NCBI RefSeq assembly: GCF_027789125.1
Contig: NZ_JAQFVF010000072.1
Coordinates: 1 to 64,000 of the forward strand
Direction: 5' to 3'
DNA length: 64,000 nt
Source: Paenibacillus aestuarii
GTDB taxonomy: Bacteria > Bacillota > Bacilli > Paenibacillales > NBRC-103111
The position numbers and the translations under genes are program-made. Each line of letters opens with the position of its first letter. The stretch's first letter is position 1. Positions 34,701 to 42,916 of this stretch are shown here, piece after piece. The notes below the pieces were generated by a model, which saw only the letters and a program-made list of their open reading frames with translations, searched no databases and was not told where the DNA came from.

Positions 34701-35084
34701 TACTTTGCTGCAGAAGAATCCGCAGTAGCAATGTGTAGTGCTATAGCAAAACAAGTGTTTAATATTAGTGGAAATGATTTCGATATAAATAGAAGGAATT
34801 TCTATAAAAAATGCACAAGTCATCTATTCGCAGACAATGATCTTGAAATAAAGATGACCGAGTTATACGAGTGTATAAAATCTTATGGCGATCCTTCTAT
34901 AATTAAATGGTACGAAAGTGAGTTTTTTTATAACAATAATTTTAAAGGTTACTCGAACAATCGAGACAACGTAATGGTCGCAGGATTCAAAAAAAATGGC
35001 GGATTGGTTATTGATGCTTCCAGATTCGGAGTAAGGGATGTCTTTGGGGCCGCTCATTTATACCGTAGTATTGTTGGATATTAA
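31731..35084 (+). CDS. giant protein with two glycosyltransferase domains and TPRs
   Basis: A 1117-residue multidomain protein. Residues ~1-115 are TPR-like helices (ALFWMSKANLCIKLKMYHTAYDCL). Residues ~127-490 form a GT-B type glycosyltransferase similar to TuaH-like enzymes: YLILSSCGWGDVLQR, YECVDDHNDLEYAFWG, VVYSGAIFQWFDVDLFYSL and KQYEYLACGLPVVATYMPET. Residues ~500-710 are helical and TPR-like. Residues ~718-1000 are a family 2 GT-A domain: ISILVPTRNAAEVIKYTLKT, IVSDNSS, and GSDDG as the metal site. It could add two consecutive sugars. ATG 31731 follows AAAGGTGAGGG. Base composition is clearly more AT-rich than the flanking housekeeping genes, suggesting transfer. It leads a collinear block ending at 44047. 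Confidence 0.85.
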   Translation: MNVISQIQDYISNNEIENAYQLIIDYENEYNQDALFWMSKANLCIKLKMYHTAYDCLRSAMALESYDPSIYFNMAYVCECMQMFSEAALYYGMASKHTEDEQLKQEIDDIYSSNEQFTYIKNIASSNKKRTYLILSSCGWGDVLQRMHHIARSLVKFGNDVIYVSAPSVVDSNSNNISVDELVNYTLEHKRVVDGVAIYDPFRVRFQGKVLFSNFDKLVQALLDNKTDSHETIIITYLPYQIETIKKLNGDFKVIYECVDDHNDLEYAFWGHKKDLVWEQELMDKAHAVTTTAVSLYLQRTIVEGRNNIFLSRNAVNEFDFLKDEEDTIPEDLKDIPEPRVVYSGAIFQWFDVDLFYSLVKDNPDKSFVVIGFGQNDLLKEKCKNLYFLGVKKHQELKSYLRHMQVGIIPFRDNIDIVIHCDPIKQYEYLACGLPVVATYMPETVIDKKFTFLAGTVEEFNDALSRALALNVNQKEISEFILANSWNARAALLCEISGQLEDYPMEARLDEVQVSIRSALDEYKHPNVEILHAIASRKRNQEMFLNEVRRLYYQSQTKFITRHFLAALLLDNKRDEFWDVIEKSGVNELYLLVEMRHRKEQSIESYSEILERFITKEFSQIERLLNQIQNSEDKKLFLGAYLFNIGAYQEAHNELISISDKNANSSPLACYLLASLMKLRGDEERHDKFKEKYKKYEQKYITHYSKSEELFGSLPNIKLDPFISILVPTRNAAEVIKYTLKTCVEQEYNNYEIIVSDNSSLGNDETKKVVEEINSNKIKYYRTPEEYAMVENFEHAYNKSSGEYLIIIGSDDGLMLHSLNTLSEIIKQMKNPLSISWEAVAYGWPKVAINSIRNGLFIPYPTQKGNINCDYLDQSMLKSVLNFEQRYSVLPMFYYNSIIKRELAEEVKKLTGKVFIANSPDVYTGMVFAYLQKKYLYINMPMTIGGSSERSNGINVGRLLYKQQESGNDVFFEVQKIKNLNQDLHSFHAPYFAAEESAVAMCSAIAKQVFNISGNDFDINRRNFYKKCTSHLFADNDLEIKMTELYECIKSYGDPSIIKWYESEFFYNNNFKGYSNNRDNVMVAGFKKNGGLVIDASRFGVRDVFGAAHLYRSIVGY

Positions 35085-35103
35085 TAAGGAAGTGATTCAT
35101 AAA

Positions 35104-35874
35104 ATGAAAGCCGTTATTTTAGCGGGAGGTTTTGGTACTAGGATAAGCGAGGAAGCGCATTTAAGACCAAAACCTATGATTGAGATAGGTGGTAAGCCTG
35201 TTCTTTGGCATATTATGAAGATTTATTCACATTACGGAATCAACGATTTTATCATTTGTCTCGGGTATAAAGGTTATTTAATTAAAGAATATTTCGCTAA
35301 CTATTATCTTCACTTATCAGATGTAACCTTCGATATGCGTAACAACAATATGCAGATTCACAATAACTACAGTGAACCTTGGCGGGTAACTCTGATTGAC
35401 ACTGGACTGGAAACTATGACAGGTGGACGGTTAAAGAGGATAAAGGACTACATCGATAATGAGACCTTCTGTTTTACGTATGGTGACGGGGTTAGTGATG
35501 TGAATATTGCTGAACTTATTGAGTTTCATCGAAACAGTAATACATCGGCAACACTTACTGCGGTTCAGCCTCCCGGACGTTTTGGTGCTTTAGATTTTGT
35601 TCAGAACCGAATTTCTAGTTTTGAAGAAAAGCCTCAAGGAGATGGTAGCTGGGTAAATGGTGGTTTCTTTGTCCTTGAGCCCATTGCACTAGATCGGATT
35701 TCTGGTGATATGACAGTTTGGGAGCGAGAGCCTTTGGAGGGATTAGCTAGAGACAATGAGCTATCCGCTTTTAAACACACAGGTTTTTGGCAACCGATGG
35801 ATACATTAAGGGATAAGGTAAAGCTTGAAGAACTATGGGTCTCTGGTAAAGCGCCATGGAAGGTGTGGGAATAG
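35104..35874 (+). CDS. rfbF: glucose-1-phosphate cytidylyltransferase
   Basis: A 256-residue enzyme joining CTP and glucose-1-phosphate to CDP-glucose, the entry step of CDP-6-deoxysugars. The nucleotidyltransferase signature AVILAGGFGTRISEEAHLRPKPM opens the protein (residues 3-25; split at GFGTR), followed by IGGKPVLWHIMK, GDGVSDVNI and EEKPQGDGSWVNGGFFV, which are specific for RfbF. ATG 35104 is chosen over an in-frame ATG at 35038 inside the preceding gene because it starts the fold directly and follows AAGGAAGTG. The next gene, rfbG, uses its product and starts 2 bases after its stop. Confidence 0.95.
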   Translation: MKAVILAGGFGTRISEEAHLRPKPMIEIGGKPVLWHIMKIYSHYGINDFIICLGYKGYLIKEYFANYYLHLSDVTFDMRNNNMQIHNNYSEPWRVTLIDTGLETMTGGRLKRIKDYIDNETFCFTYGDGVSDVNIAELIEFHRNSNTSATLTAVQPPGRFGALDFVQNRISSFEEKPQGDGSWVNGGFFVLEPIALDRISGDMTVWEREPLEGLARDNELSAFKHTGFWQPMDTLRDKVKLEELWVSGKAPWKVWE

Positions 35875-35876
35875 CG

Positions 35877-36956
35877 ATGTCATTTTGGTATGGGAAGAGA
35901 GTGTTGATAACAGGGCATACTGGATTTAAAGGGAGTTGGCTGTCACTGTGGCTTCAACGGATGGGTGCAGAGGTGGTTGGTTACTCTGCCGCACCCCCGA
36001 CCATTCCTAATATGTATTCTCAGGTGAGGGTTGGGGATCATATGATGTCAATTTACGGCGATATTCGGGACCTTCAGCAGTTACAAGATACAATAAGGCG
36101 GTATGACCCGGAAATTATCTTTCACCTAGCAGCACAATCGCTTGTCCGCGAGTCCTACTTAAACCCATTAGAGACATTTTCAACGAATATCATGGGGACA
36201 GTTAATTTATTCGAGGCCTCGCGTTCTGCCAACAATTTACGCGTTCTGATTAATGTAACTAGTGATAAGTGTTATGAAAACAATGAATGGTCACGAGGAT
36301 ACAGGGAATCAGACCCGATGGGCGGGCATGATCCATATAGTGCAAGCAAAGGGTGCGCAGAGTTGATTACTTCTTCCTATCGGCGTTCCTATTTCTCGCA
36401 AGGCGAACATTCCCATCATATTTCGGTGTCTAGTGTAAGAGCAGGTAATGTAATAGGAGGCGGGGATTGGGCCAAGGATCGGCTCATCCCTGATATTATC
36501 CGATCTATTCAGTCGCGGCAGCCGTTGCTCATAAGAAATCCATCAGCCATTAGACCATGGCAGCATGTTTTGGAGCCTATTAATGGATATCTATTATTAG
36601 CCCAGAAAATGTGGGAGCATGGAACAGTGTTCGGTGATGCATGGAATTTTGGGCCAAATGAAGGTGACGCCTTATCTGTAAGCTCACTGCTTGAGATATT
36701 TTCTCGGACATGGGATGAAAAACTGTCTGTTCATGTATGCGAAGGAACTCACAATCCCCATGAAGCTGGATTGCTGAATCTCGACTGTTCCAAAGCAACT
36801 CATCAGCTAGGATGGAGACCATATCTGCCTGTACGGAATGCTGTCGAATGGTTAACAAACTGGTATCGGGCGTATTTCCAGGAGGAAGATTTACGAGAGA
36901 CAACAATAAAACAGATTGCTCGTTACGAAGAGATTATAAAGGAGTCAAACCTATGA
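35877..36956 (+). CDS. rfbG: CDP-glucose 4,6-dehydratase
   Basis: A 359-residue short-chain dehydrogenase/reductase that converts CDP-glucose into CDP-4-dehydro-6-deoxyglucose using bound NAD. The Rossmann motif GHTGFKGSWLS lies near residue 14; HLAAQSLVRESY and NVTSDKCYEN give the substrate-binding and catalytic Ser/Thr; the YxxxK pair is in PYSASKGCAE. VRAGNVIGGGDWAKDRLIPD is characteristic of this enzyme. The start at 35877 lies just after the rfbF stop; its stop overlaps the next start (ATGA at 36953-36956). Confidence 0.95.
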   Translation: MSFWYGKRVLITGHTGFKGSWLSLWLQRMGAEVVGYSAAPPTIPNMYSQVRVGDHMMSIYGDIRDLQQLQDTIRRYDPEIIFHLAAQSLVRESYLNPLETFSTNIMGTVNLFEASRSANNLRVLINVTSDKCYENNEWSRGYRESDPMGGHDPYSASKGCAELITSSYRRSYFSQGEHSHHISVSSVRAGNVIGGGDWAKDRLIPDIIRSIQSRQPLLIRNPSAIRPWQHVLEPINGYLLLAQKMWEHGTVFGDAWNFGPNEGDALSVSSLLEIFSRTWDEKLSVHVCEGTHNPHEAGLLNLDCSKATHQLGWRPYLPVRNAVEWLTNWYRAYFQEEDLRETTIKQIARYEEIIKESNL

Positions 36957-38182
36957 AGGGATACTACTGCCGATTTTGCGGAGAACTTTTAACACAAAGC
37001 TTTGTTGATTTGGGAATGTCACCTCTATCGAATTCCTATATCAAGCCGGACTTAGCGCATGCAAAGGAAAGTTTTTATCCACTTCACGTACATGTTTGTG
37101 AACATTGTTATTTAGTTCAGCTTGAAGAGTTTGAGACACCGGATAATATCTTTCAGGATTACGCGTATTTCAGTTCTTATTCTGAAAGCTGGCTTCAGCA
37201 TGCGGAACGCTATGTGAACAAGATGACATCTGAGTATCAAATAAACCGAAACAGTTTGGTTGTTGAAATTGCTAGTAATGATGGTTATTTATTGCAATAT
37301 TTCAATAAGAATGAGGTGCCTGTGTTAGGCATAGAACCGGCTAAGAATGTATCCAAGGTAGCAATTGACAAAGGGATTCCGACGATAACCGAGTTCTTTG
37401 GGAAGAATCTGGCGTTGCAATTGCGAGAACAAGGCCGACAGGCTGATTTGGTATTAGGTAATAACGTGTTGGCCCACGTACCATCCGTCAATGATTTTGT
37501 AGCAGGTATGAAAGTGCTGCTGAAGTCTTCAGGGATCATTACGTTGGAGTTTCCACATTTGTTGAAGTTAATAGAACAGATCCAATTTGACACGATATAT
37601 CATGAGCATTTCTCCTATTTCTCTCTTACGACGGTGGATAAGATTTTTCGAGCCCACGGATTGCGGGTATTTGATGTAGAAGAAATTACGACTCATGGAG
37701 GTTCCTTGCGTGTCTATGCAAAGCATGAGGGTGATAATAGACCTATTAAACATTCGGTCCAGGAATTATTGATACGCGAAGAGAGTGCTGGACTATTAAA
37801 TATAGAAACCTATGCAAAATTCGGTGAGCAGGTAAAGAGGGTTAAGCGAGAACTTCTGACATGCCTGATTCAAGTCAAGGATGAGGGTAAATCTATTGTG
37901 GGATACGGTGCTCCGGCCAAGGGCAATACCTTGCTAAATTACTGCGGAATTGCAAGGGATTTTATTGAGTATACCGTGGACCGAAATCCATATAAACAAG
38001 GGACACTACTACCGGGTACTCACATTCCAATTTATGATCCCGCACAAATTAAGTTAACAAGACCGGATTATGTGTTGATCCTTCCTTGGAACCTTAAGGA
38101 AGAAATCATGGATCAATTATCTTTCATTCGAAATTGGAGTGGGAAATTTATCATTCCTATTCCGAACGTTTTGGTGGTATAA
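36953..38182 (+). CDS. sugar C-methyltransferase (zinc-finger class, TylCIII/NovU type)
   Basis: A 409-residue SAM-dependent methyltransferase with the three-part layout of NDP-hexose C-methyltransferases. It begins with a zinc-binding N-terminus (CRFCG and CEHCYLVQLEEF), followed by a Rossmann methyltransferase core (VVEIASNDGYLLQYF, LVLGNNVLAHVP) and the C-terminal domain with GYGAPAKGNTLLNYCGI. The His/Glu pair used for deprotonation lies in TIYHEHFSYFSL. It would put a methyl branch on the 4-keto sugar made by RfbG, most likely at C3, giving a branched 6-deoxyhexose. The start overlaps the rfbG stop. The exact substrate is inferred. Confidence 0.88.
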   Translation: MKGYYCRFCGELLTQSFVDLGMSPLSNSYIKPDLAHAKESFYPLHVHVCEHCYLVQLEEFETPDNIFQDYAYFSSYSESWLQHAERYVNKMTSEYQINRNSLVVEIASNDGYLLQYFNKNEVPVLGIEPAKNVSKVAIDKGIPTITEFFGKNLALQLREQGRQADLVLGNNVLAHVPSVNDFVAGMKVLLKSSGIITLEFPHLLKLIEQIQFDTIYHEHFSYFSLTTVDKIFRAHGLRVFDVEEITTHGGSLRVYAKHEGDNRPIKHSVQELLIREESAGLLNIETYAKFGEQVKRVKRELLTCLIQVKDEGKSIVGYGAPAKGNTLLNYCGIARDFIEYTVDRNPYKQGTLLPGTHIPIYDPAQIKLTRPDYVLILPWNLKEEIMDQLSFIRNWSGKFIIPIPNVLVV

Positions 38183-38183
38183 G

Positions 38184-38714
38184 ATGGTTTTCCAGGAAAC
38201 TTACTTGTCAGGGGCTTTTGTTATAAGAGTGGAACCGATCGAAGATGATCGCGGACATTTTGCCCGAGTATGGTGTCGCGATGAATTTCTCAAGCATGGA
38301 TTGAACGCAGATTTAGTCCAATGCAATGTCTCTTTTAATAAGAAGCAAGGAACTCTGCGCGGTATGCATTATCAAGTCGCTCCGTATGAAGAAGATAAAT
38401 TGGTTCGCTGTACCCGAGGTGCGATCTATGATGTTATCATCGACCTGCGTCCGGAATCAACAACATATAGAAAATGGTTTGCGGTTGAATTAAGCGAGAA
38501 AAATCGTAAAATGCTATACATTCCTAAAGGGTTTGCTCATGGATTTCAGACGCTGGAAGATAACACAGAAGTCTTCTATCAAATGAGTGAATTTTATCAA
38601 CCCGACTACGCGCGTGGAGTAAGGTGGAATGACCCCATTGTTGGTATTGTATGGCCGCAGTTGAATCCGATTATATCTGACAAAGATAAGGGAATATCAG
38701 AGTTGATAATATAA
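38184..38714 (+). CDS. dTDP-4-dehydrorhamnose 3,5-epimerase-like sugar epimerase
   Basis: A 176-residue cupin epimerase of the RfbC family. The catalytic His is in TLRGMHYQ, and the general-acid Tyr in TEVFYQMSEFY; KGFAHGFQTLED completes the barrel signature. In this cluster it probably inverts C3 and/or C5 of the CDP-linked 4-keto sugar instead of a dTDP sugar, as no dTDP pathway genes are present. It starts at ATG 38184, one base after the methyltransferase stop; the longer upstream frame overlaps that gene without a ribosome binding site. Confidence 0.9.
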   Translation: MVFQETYLSGAFVIRVEPIEDDRGHFARVWCRDEFLKHGLNADLVQCNVSFNKKQGTLRGMHYQVAPYEEDKLVRCTRGAIYDVIIDLRPESTTYRKWFAVELSEKNRKMLYIPKGFAHGFQTLEDNTEVFYQMSEFYQPDYARGVRWNDPIVGIVWPQLNPIISDKDKGISELII

Positions 38715-38726
38715 GGAGAGTTTGTG

Positions 38727-39572
38727 ATGGAATTAAAATCGATACTATCCAAGGATCAAGTAAACCAATTTTTCAAAGATGGATTTCTGAAAATAGAATC
38801 TTTTTATGATAAGCAAAAAGATATTGAGCCTATTCAATACCATATATATTGTATTATTGGTTTGCTGTTAAAAAAGTATAACATAGATTTCCAACAATTG
38901 CCATATTCATCTCTCGATTTTGATTCCGGATATCAGGAGTTGATTGCGGCCGATAGAAAGATTGGCGGTGAGGTTTATGATGCATTAAAACATGTTCCTT
39001 CCTTTTTGCGGCTCGTATGTAATGAGAAACACGATGCAATTGTGGCTCAATTACGCCAAACTACGCTTCCTGGTATTGCAAATGGAGGTTATGGGATTCG
39101 CATAGATAATCCAAAAGAGGAAAAGTATAGGGCTGGATGGCATCAAGATTATACTTCTCAGTTCCGAAGTCTAGATGGGATTGTGTTTTGGAGTCCATTA
39201 ATAAAAATAACAGAGGAGTTGGGGCCAGTACAACTTTGTACGGGGTCACACAAAGATGGTTTAGTCCCAGTACATGCGCAGGATCCCAGGTATCCAGATA
39301 AATCTGGCGCATATGGTTTAGTATTTAAGGATGAAGCGAATTTGGTTAGGCGATATCCGATAGCAGCCCCCTTGTCAGAACCCGGGGATCTTATTTTAAT
39401 TGATTATCAAACCATTCATGCATCTGGGTATAACAATTCGAATCGATCCAGATGGTCAATGCAGATGAGATATTTTAATTATGAGGAACCTACAGGAATT
39501 CGGATTGGCTGGAAAGGATCATTTGCTGCCGGAAATGCTATTAAGGAGATACACCCTGAATTAATGTTCTAA
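38727..39572 (+). CDS. phytanoyl-CoA dioxygenase (PhyH) family oxygenase
   Basis: A 281-residue Fe(II)/2-oxoglutarate-dependent oxygenase. The iron ligands are visible: HxD in GWHQDYTS and the distal His in IDYQTIHASGYNN. The 2-oxoglutarate-binding Arg follows in SRWSMQMRY. Such enzymes in glycan clusters hydroxylate or otherwise oxidise a sugar or its acyl group; the substrate here is unknown. ATG 38727 follows AAGGAGA at 7-8 bases; GTG 38724 is less well spaced. Confidence 0.85.
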   Translation: MELKSILSKDQVNQFFKDGFLKIESFYDKQKDIEPIQYHIYCIIGLLLKKYNIDFQQLPYSSLDFDSGYQELIAADRKIGGEVYDALKHVPSFLRLVCNEKHDAIVAQLRQTTLPGIANGGYGIRIDNPKEEKYRAGWHQDYTSQFRSLDGIVFWSPLIKITEELGPVQLCTGSHKDGLVPVHAQDPRYPDKSGAYGLVFKDEANLVRRYPIAAPLSEPGDLILIDYQTIHASGYNNSNRSRWSMQMRYFNYEEPTGIRIGWKGSFAAGNAIKEIHPELMF

Positions 39573-39588
39573 TGTAAGGGGGAATTCT

Positions 39589-40761
39589 GTGAATACTTGT
39601 AATATTTGTGGAAATTATATTGATGATCCTGTCTATACCTCATCTAATTCAATTTCAATTACATCATTATGTGAAGTTGTAAAAATAGATACAAAAGTAT
39701 ACTTTTGTAATGTTTGCGGTCATCTCGGGAACGAAGCAATAAGCAATTTAGATGATTACTATGATCATAACTATAAATTGTTAGTAAATAGCGAAGAAGA
39801 AGATCAGCTTTACGATGTCGTGAATAATCAAAAGGTTTATAGAACAGAACACCAAGTTATGACTTTGCTTAGGAAGTTGAATATATCTGAGGGTGCCAAA
39901 GTTCTTGATTATGGCTGTGCAAAAGGTGCGACATTAAGGGAACTTGTCAAAATTAGACCGGATATCACGCCATATCTTTTTGACGTTAGCAAGGATTATA
40001 TTCCATATTGGAGTAAGTTTGTAAATTCTAACAATTGGGCCGTCTATCAACTTAAGACGTCTTGGTGGGGAAACTTTGAGCTCATCACATCATTCTTTTC
40101 ATTAGAGCACGTAGCAAAACCCAGAGAATTTATTGAGAATATTGCAGAATTACTAATGGAAGATGGTACCTTTTATTGCATAATTCCTAATGTATATGCT
40201 AATATAGCAGATTTTATAGTCGTCGATCATGTTAACCATTTTTCTTCTGAATCTATTAGATTTTTATTTGAAACGTGTGGCTTAAAAGTTATTGAGATTG
40301 ACGAGTTCTCACATAATGGTGCATTTGTTATCGTCGCCAAAAAACAAGCGAATAAAGCGGAATACATACCAATTGATAGAAACATAGAAGTTTTGCTGCA
40401 AAACAAGGTTCATGATATAGCAGAATATTGGAAACAAACTTCAATAAGGATACAGGAGTTCGAGTCGATGCAGTCAGATAATCAAACGGCAGCTATATAC
40501 GGATCCGGATTCTATGGGACTTTTATTTTTACTTGTTTAAAAAATACATCAAAAATAAAATATTTTATTGATCAGAATTCTTTCGTACAAGGAAAACAGA
40601 TTTTTGGAAAAAAAATAATTCCTCCTAATGAATTAGAGGATCAATGTAAAGTAATCTATGTCGGCCTTAACCCATTGAGAGCAGCGTCTATAATTAACTC
40701 TATAAGTTCATGGAAGGATAAGAAGTATACGATTTTCTATCCAATGGCAAAATGTCCTTGA
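39589..40761 (+). CDS. second zinc-finger class methyltransferase
   Basis: A 390-residue protein with the same three-part plan as the C-methyltransferase at 36953, but divergent. It has an N-terminal zinc site (CNICGNYI, CNVCGHLG), a methyltransferase core (VLDYGCAKGATLRELV for SAM, SFFSLEHVAKPREF, FYCIIPNVYANIADF) and a C-terminal Rossmann-like domain (AAIYGSGFYGTFIF, IFGKKIIPPNEL). The VDHVNHFSSESI segment replaces the YHEHF catalytic segment of the first enzyme. It may methylate another position or sugar. GTG 39589 follows AAGGGGGA. Confidence 0.8.
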   Translation: MNTCNICGNYIDDPVYTSSNSISITSLCEVVKIDTKVYFCNVCGHLGNEAISNLDDYYDHNYKLLVNSEEEDQLYDVVNNQKVYRTEHQVMTLLRKLNISEGAKVLDYGCAKGATLRELVKIRPDITPYLFDVSKDYIPYWSKFVNSNNWAVYQLKTSWWGNFELITSFFSLEHVAKPREFIENIAELLMEDGTFYCIIPNVYANIADFIVVDHVNHFSSESIRFLFETCGLKVIEIDEFSHNGAFVIVAKKQANKAEYIPIDRNIEVLLQNKVHDIAEYWKQTSIRIQEFESMQSDNQTAAIYGSGFYGTFIFTCLKNTSKIKYFIDQNSFVQGKQIFGKKIIPPNELEDQCKVIYVGLNPLRAASIINSISSWKDKKYTIFYPMAKCP

Positions 40762-40779
40762 AGTCATCCAGGAGGTTTT

Positions 40780-41472
40780 ATGAGAATTGGTATAATTGGT
40801 TCGGCCGGTGGAAGTGCCTTTGATGAGATTGTAAAAATATTAAATGAAGTCTCACCAGGTGAACATGAATTCTTTGTTGTTACTGACAGAGAATGTTCGC
40901 TGGAATTAAAATGCAAGTTCCATAAAATCCCTTGTAAGAGGATTGAGGATTCTGATAACTATTACTTCTCAGAAAAAGCCAAAAAACATTTTGATCAAAT
41001 CGGTCAGATTGATTTTGTGTTGCTGTTTTTCTCTAGATTAGTTACGGAAGTATTGTTTACTAATTATGTTACATTCAATATCCACCCATCTTTACTACCC
41101 GCTTTTAAGGGTATGAGTGCGGCAAGAAAAATGATATCTAGTAGTGTGAAATTTATTGGGGCTACACTGCACTTAGTAGATGAGACGATAGATATGGGTC
41201 CAATAATTGCCCAACTTTCTATGCCAGTATCATCAAAACTTAATGAGAATTTATTGAACAAATACTCATTTATTCATAAAGTTTATTTAGGTTTATTAGC
41301 TATCGAGTTGTTAGAAACTAAATCCATAAACATTTCGAGACAATCGAAGGGGATTTTTTATTCAAAAGAGTTGCCATATACGGACCGATGCAATCCAAGC
41401 TTAGCTAACCTTGAATTAATTCAAGCTGTTAAGAGACTTCAAGATGAAGTGAATGTTGAGGTGATTTTTTGA
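40780..41472 (+). CDS. formyltransferase family protein (probable sugar N-formyltransferase)
   Basis: A 230-residue protein with the formyltransferase fold shared by PurN and Fmt. The active-site triad can be read: Asn and His in FNIHPSLLPAFKG and Asp in VDETIDMGPII. GATLHLVDE and AQLSMPV complete the core. In sugar clusters such enzymes transfer a formyl group from N10-formyltetrahydrofolate to an amino sugar, and the DegT aminotransferase at the end of the cluster would supply that amine. There is a canonical AGGAGG just before ATG 40780. The stop overlaps the next start. Confidence 0.82.
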   Translation: MRIGIIGSAGGSAFDEIVKILNEVSPGEHEFFVVTDRECSLELKCKFHKIPCKRIEDSDNYYFSEKAKKHFDQIGQIDFVLLFFSRLVTEVLFTNYVTFNIHPSLLPAFKGMSAARKMISSSVKFIGATLHLVDETIDMGPIIAQLSMPVSSKLNENLLNKYSFIHKVYLGLLAIELLETKSINISRQSKGIFYSKELPYTDRCNPSLANLELIQAVKRLQDEVNVEVIF

Positions 41473-42185
41473 CTAAGATTGTTATATCTCAACCGATGTT
41501 CTTTCCATGGATTGGTTTGTTCGAGCAAATTAAACTAGCTGATATTTATGTACATTTGGACGACGCTCAATTCCCGCAAGGGAGAAGTTTCATGAATCGT
41601 GTACAAATTAAAAGTCCTCACGATATTCAGTGGCTGACAGTTCCTGTGAAAAGGAAAGGAATTCAACCAATCAATGAGGTAATAATGGAGTATGACCATA
41701 TCTGGAGAGATAAACATTTAAAAACATTAAAAACGAACTATAGCAGAGCCCCATACTTCCAAGAAATGTTTGAACTTATAAACTCAATATATAACGAGCC
41801 TATTGAACTTTTATCAGAATTAAACATTCTTGCGATTGAAAAAATTTCCAAATATTTTGGCTTGAATACAAAATTTGTTAGGTCGTCAGAGTTGGGGATT
41901 ACAACAAAAAGCAGTGAACGATTGTTGCAAATTATAGAGGAATTTGATGGGGATATGTATATTACCGGTCACGGAGCACGGAATTATATCAACCATGAGC
42001 TGTTTGAAAACCATAATGTAAAAATTGAGTATATGGATTATAAGAGAACAGCATATCCTCAATTGTTTGGCGCGTTTAACCCGCATGTTTCCATATTGGA
42101 TTTACTGTCTAATACAGGAAAGGATGGGGTAATTTATATTGACTCAGGCACTAAGAATTGGAAGGAGTTTATTAAAAATGAGTGA
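41469..42185 (+). CDS. WbqC family protein
   Basis: A 238-residue member of the WbqC family (PF08889), common in O-antigen and capsule clusters. Diagnostic blocks are ISQPMFFPWIGLFEQIKLAD, LDDAQFPQGRSFMNRVQIK and WLTVPVKRKG. The biochemical role is not settled; involvement in transferring an amino acid or acyl group to a sugar has been suggested for relatives, which is not proven here. The start is TTG 41469 overlapping the previous stop by four bases, behind GAGGTGA. The C-terminal end overlaps the next gene by eight bases. Confidence 0.85.
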   Translation: MTKIVISQPMFFPWIGLFEQIKLADIYVHLDDAQFPQGRSFMNRVQIKSPHDIQWLTVPVKRKGIQPINEVIMEYDHIWRDKHLKTLKTNYSRAPYFQEMFELINSIYNEPIELLSELNILAIEKISKYFGLNTKFVRSSELGITTKSSERLLQIIEEFDGDMYITGHGARNYINHELFENHNVKIEYMDYKRTAYPQLFGAFNPHVSILDLLSNTGKDGVIYIDSGTKNWKEFIKNE

Positions 42186-42915
42186 AGTTAAGAAATTTCA
42201 AGAGGAAGTAAAAAATAATATAAAGTCACTTAGCGAAGATAAAGAATTACAGTTATTGTCTAATAAGTGGATCGAGAAAATATCCCCTCATAAATATTCA
42301 TACAATTTTACTTGGATGGGCAGACCAATTATTCAATTGCCACAAGATATTATTGCGCTGCAAGAAATTATTTGGAGTATTCGCCCTGATTTAATCATAG
42401 AAACAGGTGTAGCACATGGAGGCTCAATAATTTTTCATGCTTCAATGCTCGAGTTGATTGGGGAGGATGGCGAAGTTGTTGGAATAGATATAGATATTCG
42501 TAAACATAATCGTGTTGAGATAGAAAATCATCCAATGTTTAAACGAATTACTTTAATAGAAGGGTCGTCAACCGATCAGGAAGTGTTTGCACAAGTTAAA
42601 GAAATATCAAAAAACAAGAAAAAAGTTATGGTAATACTAGACTCAAACCACACACATCAACATGTGCTTGATGAGTTGAATTTATTTTCGCCACTTGTAA
42701 CCAAGGGAAGCTATATGATTGTCCTTGACACGGTCATAGAAGATATGCCTGAAGATTCTTTCCCGAATCGACCTTGGGGCATAGGCGATAATCCCAAAAC
42801 AGCTGTTTGGGAATTCGTAAAAACCAATGATAGATTTGTTATTGAAAAGGAGTTTAATCACAAGCTTATGATTACAGTAGCTCCAGATGGATATTTGTTA
42901 TGTGTGGGGGATTGA
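42178..42915 (+). CDS. CmcI-like (cephalosporin hydroxylase family) O-methyltransferase
   Basis: A 245-residue protein of PF04989, whose characterised members methylate hydroxyls, including rhamnose. The SAM-binding motif is IIETGVAHGGSIIFHAS; IDIDIRKHN follows and the metal-binding acidic residues lie in ILDSNHTHQHVLDEL. WGIGDNPKTAVWEF is typical of the family's C-terminus. It would O-methylate a sugar of the glycan. ATG 42178 follows GAAGGAG inside the end of wbqC; an in-frame TTG at 42139 lies within wbqC. Confidence 0.82.
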   Translation: MSEVKKFQEEVKNNIKSLSEDKELQLLSNKWIEKISPHKYSYNFTWMGRPIIQLPQDIIALQEIIWSIRPDLIIETGVAHGGSIIFHASMLELIGEDGEVVGIDIDIRKHNRVEIENHPMFKRITLIEGSSTDQEVFAQVKEISKNKKKVMVILDSNHTHQHVLDELNLFSPLVTKGSYMIVLDTVIEDMPEDSFPNRPWGIGDNPKTAVWEFVKTNDRFVIEKEFNHKLMITVAPDGYLLCVGD

Positions 42916-42916
42916 G

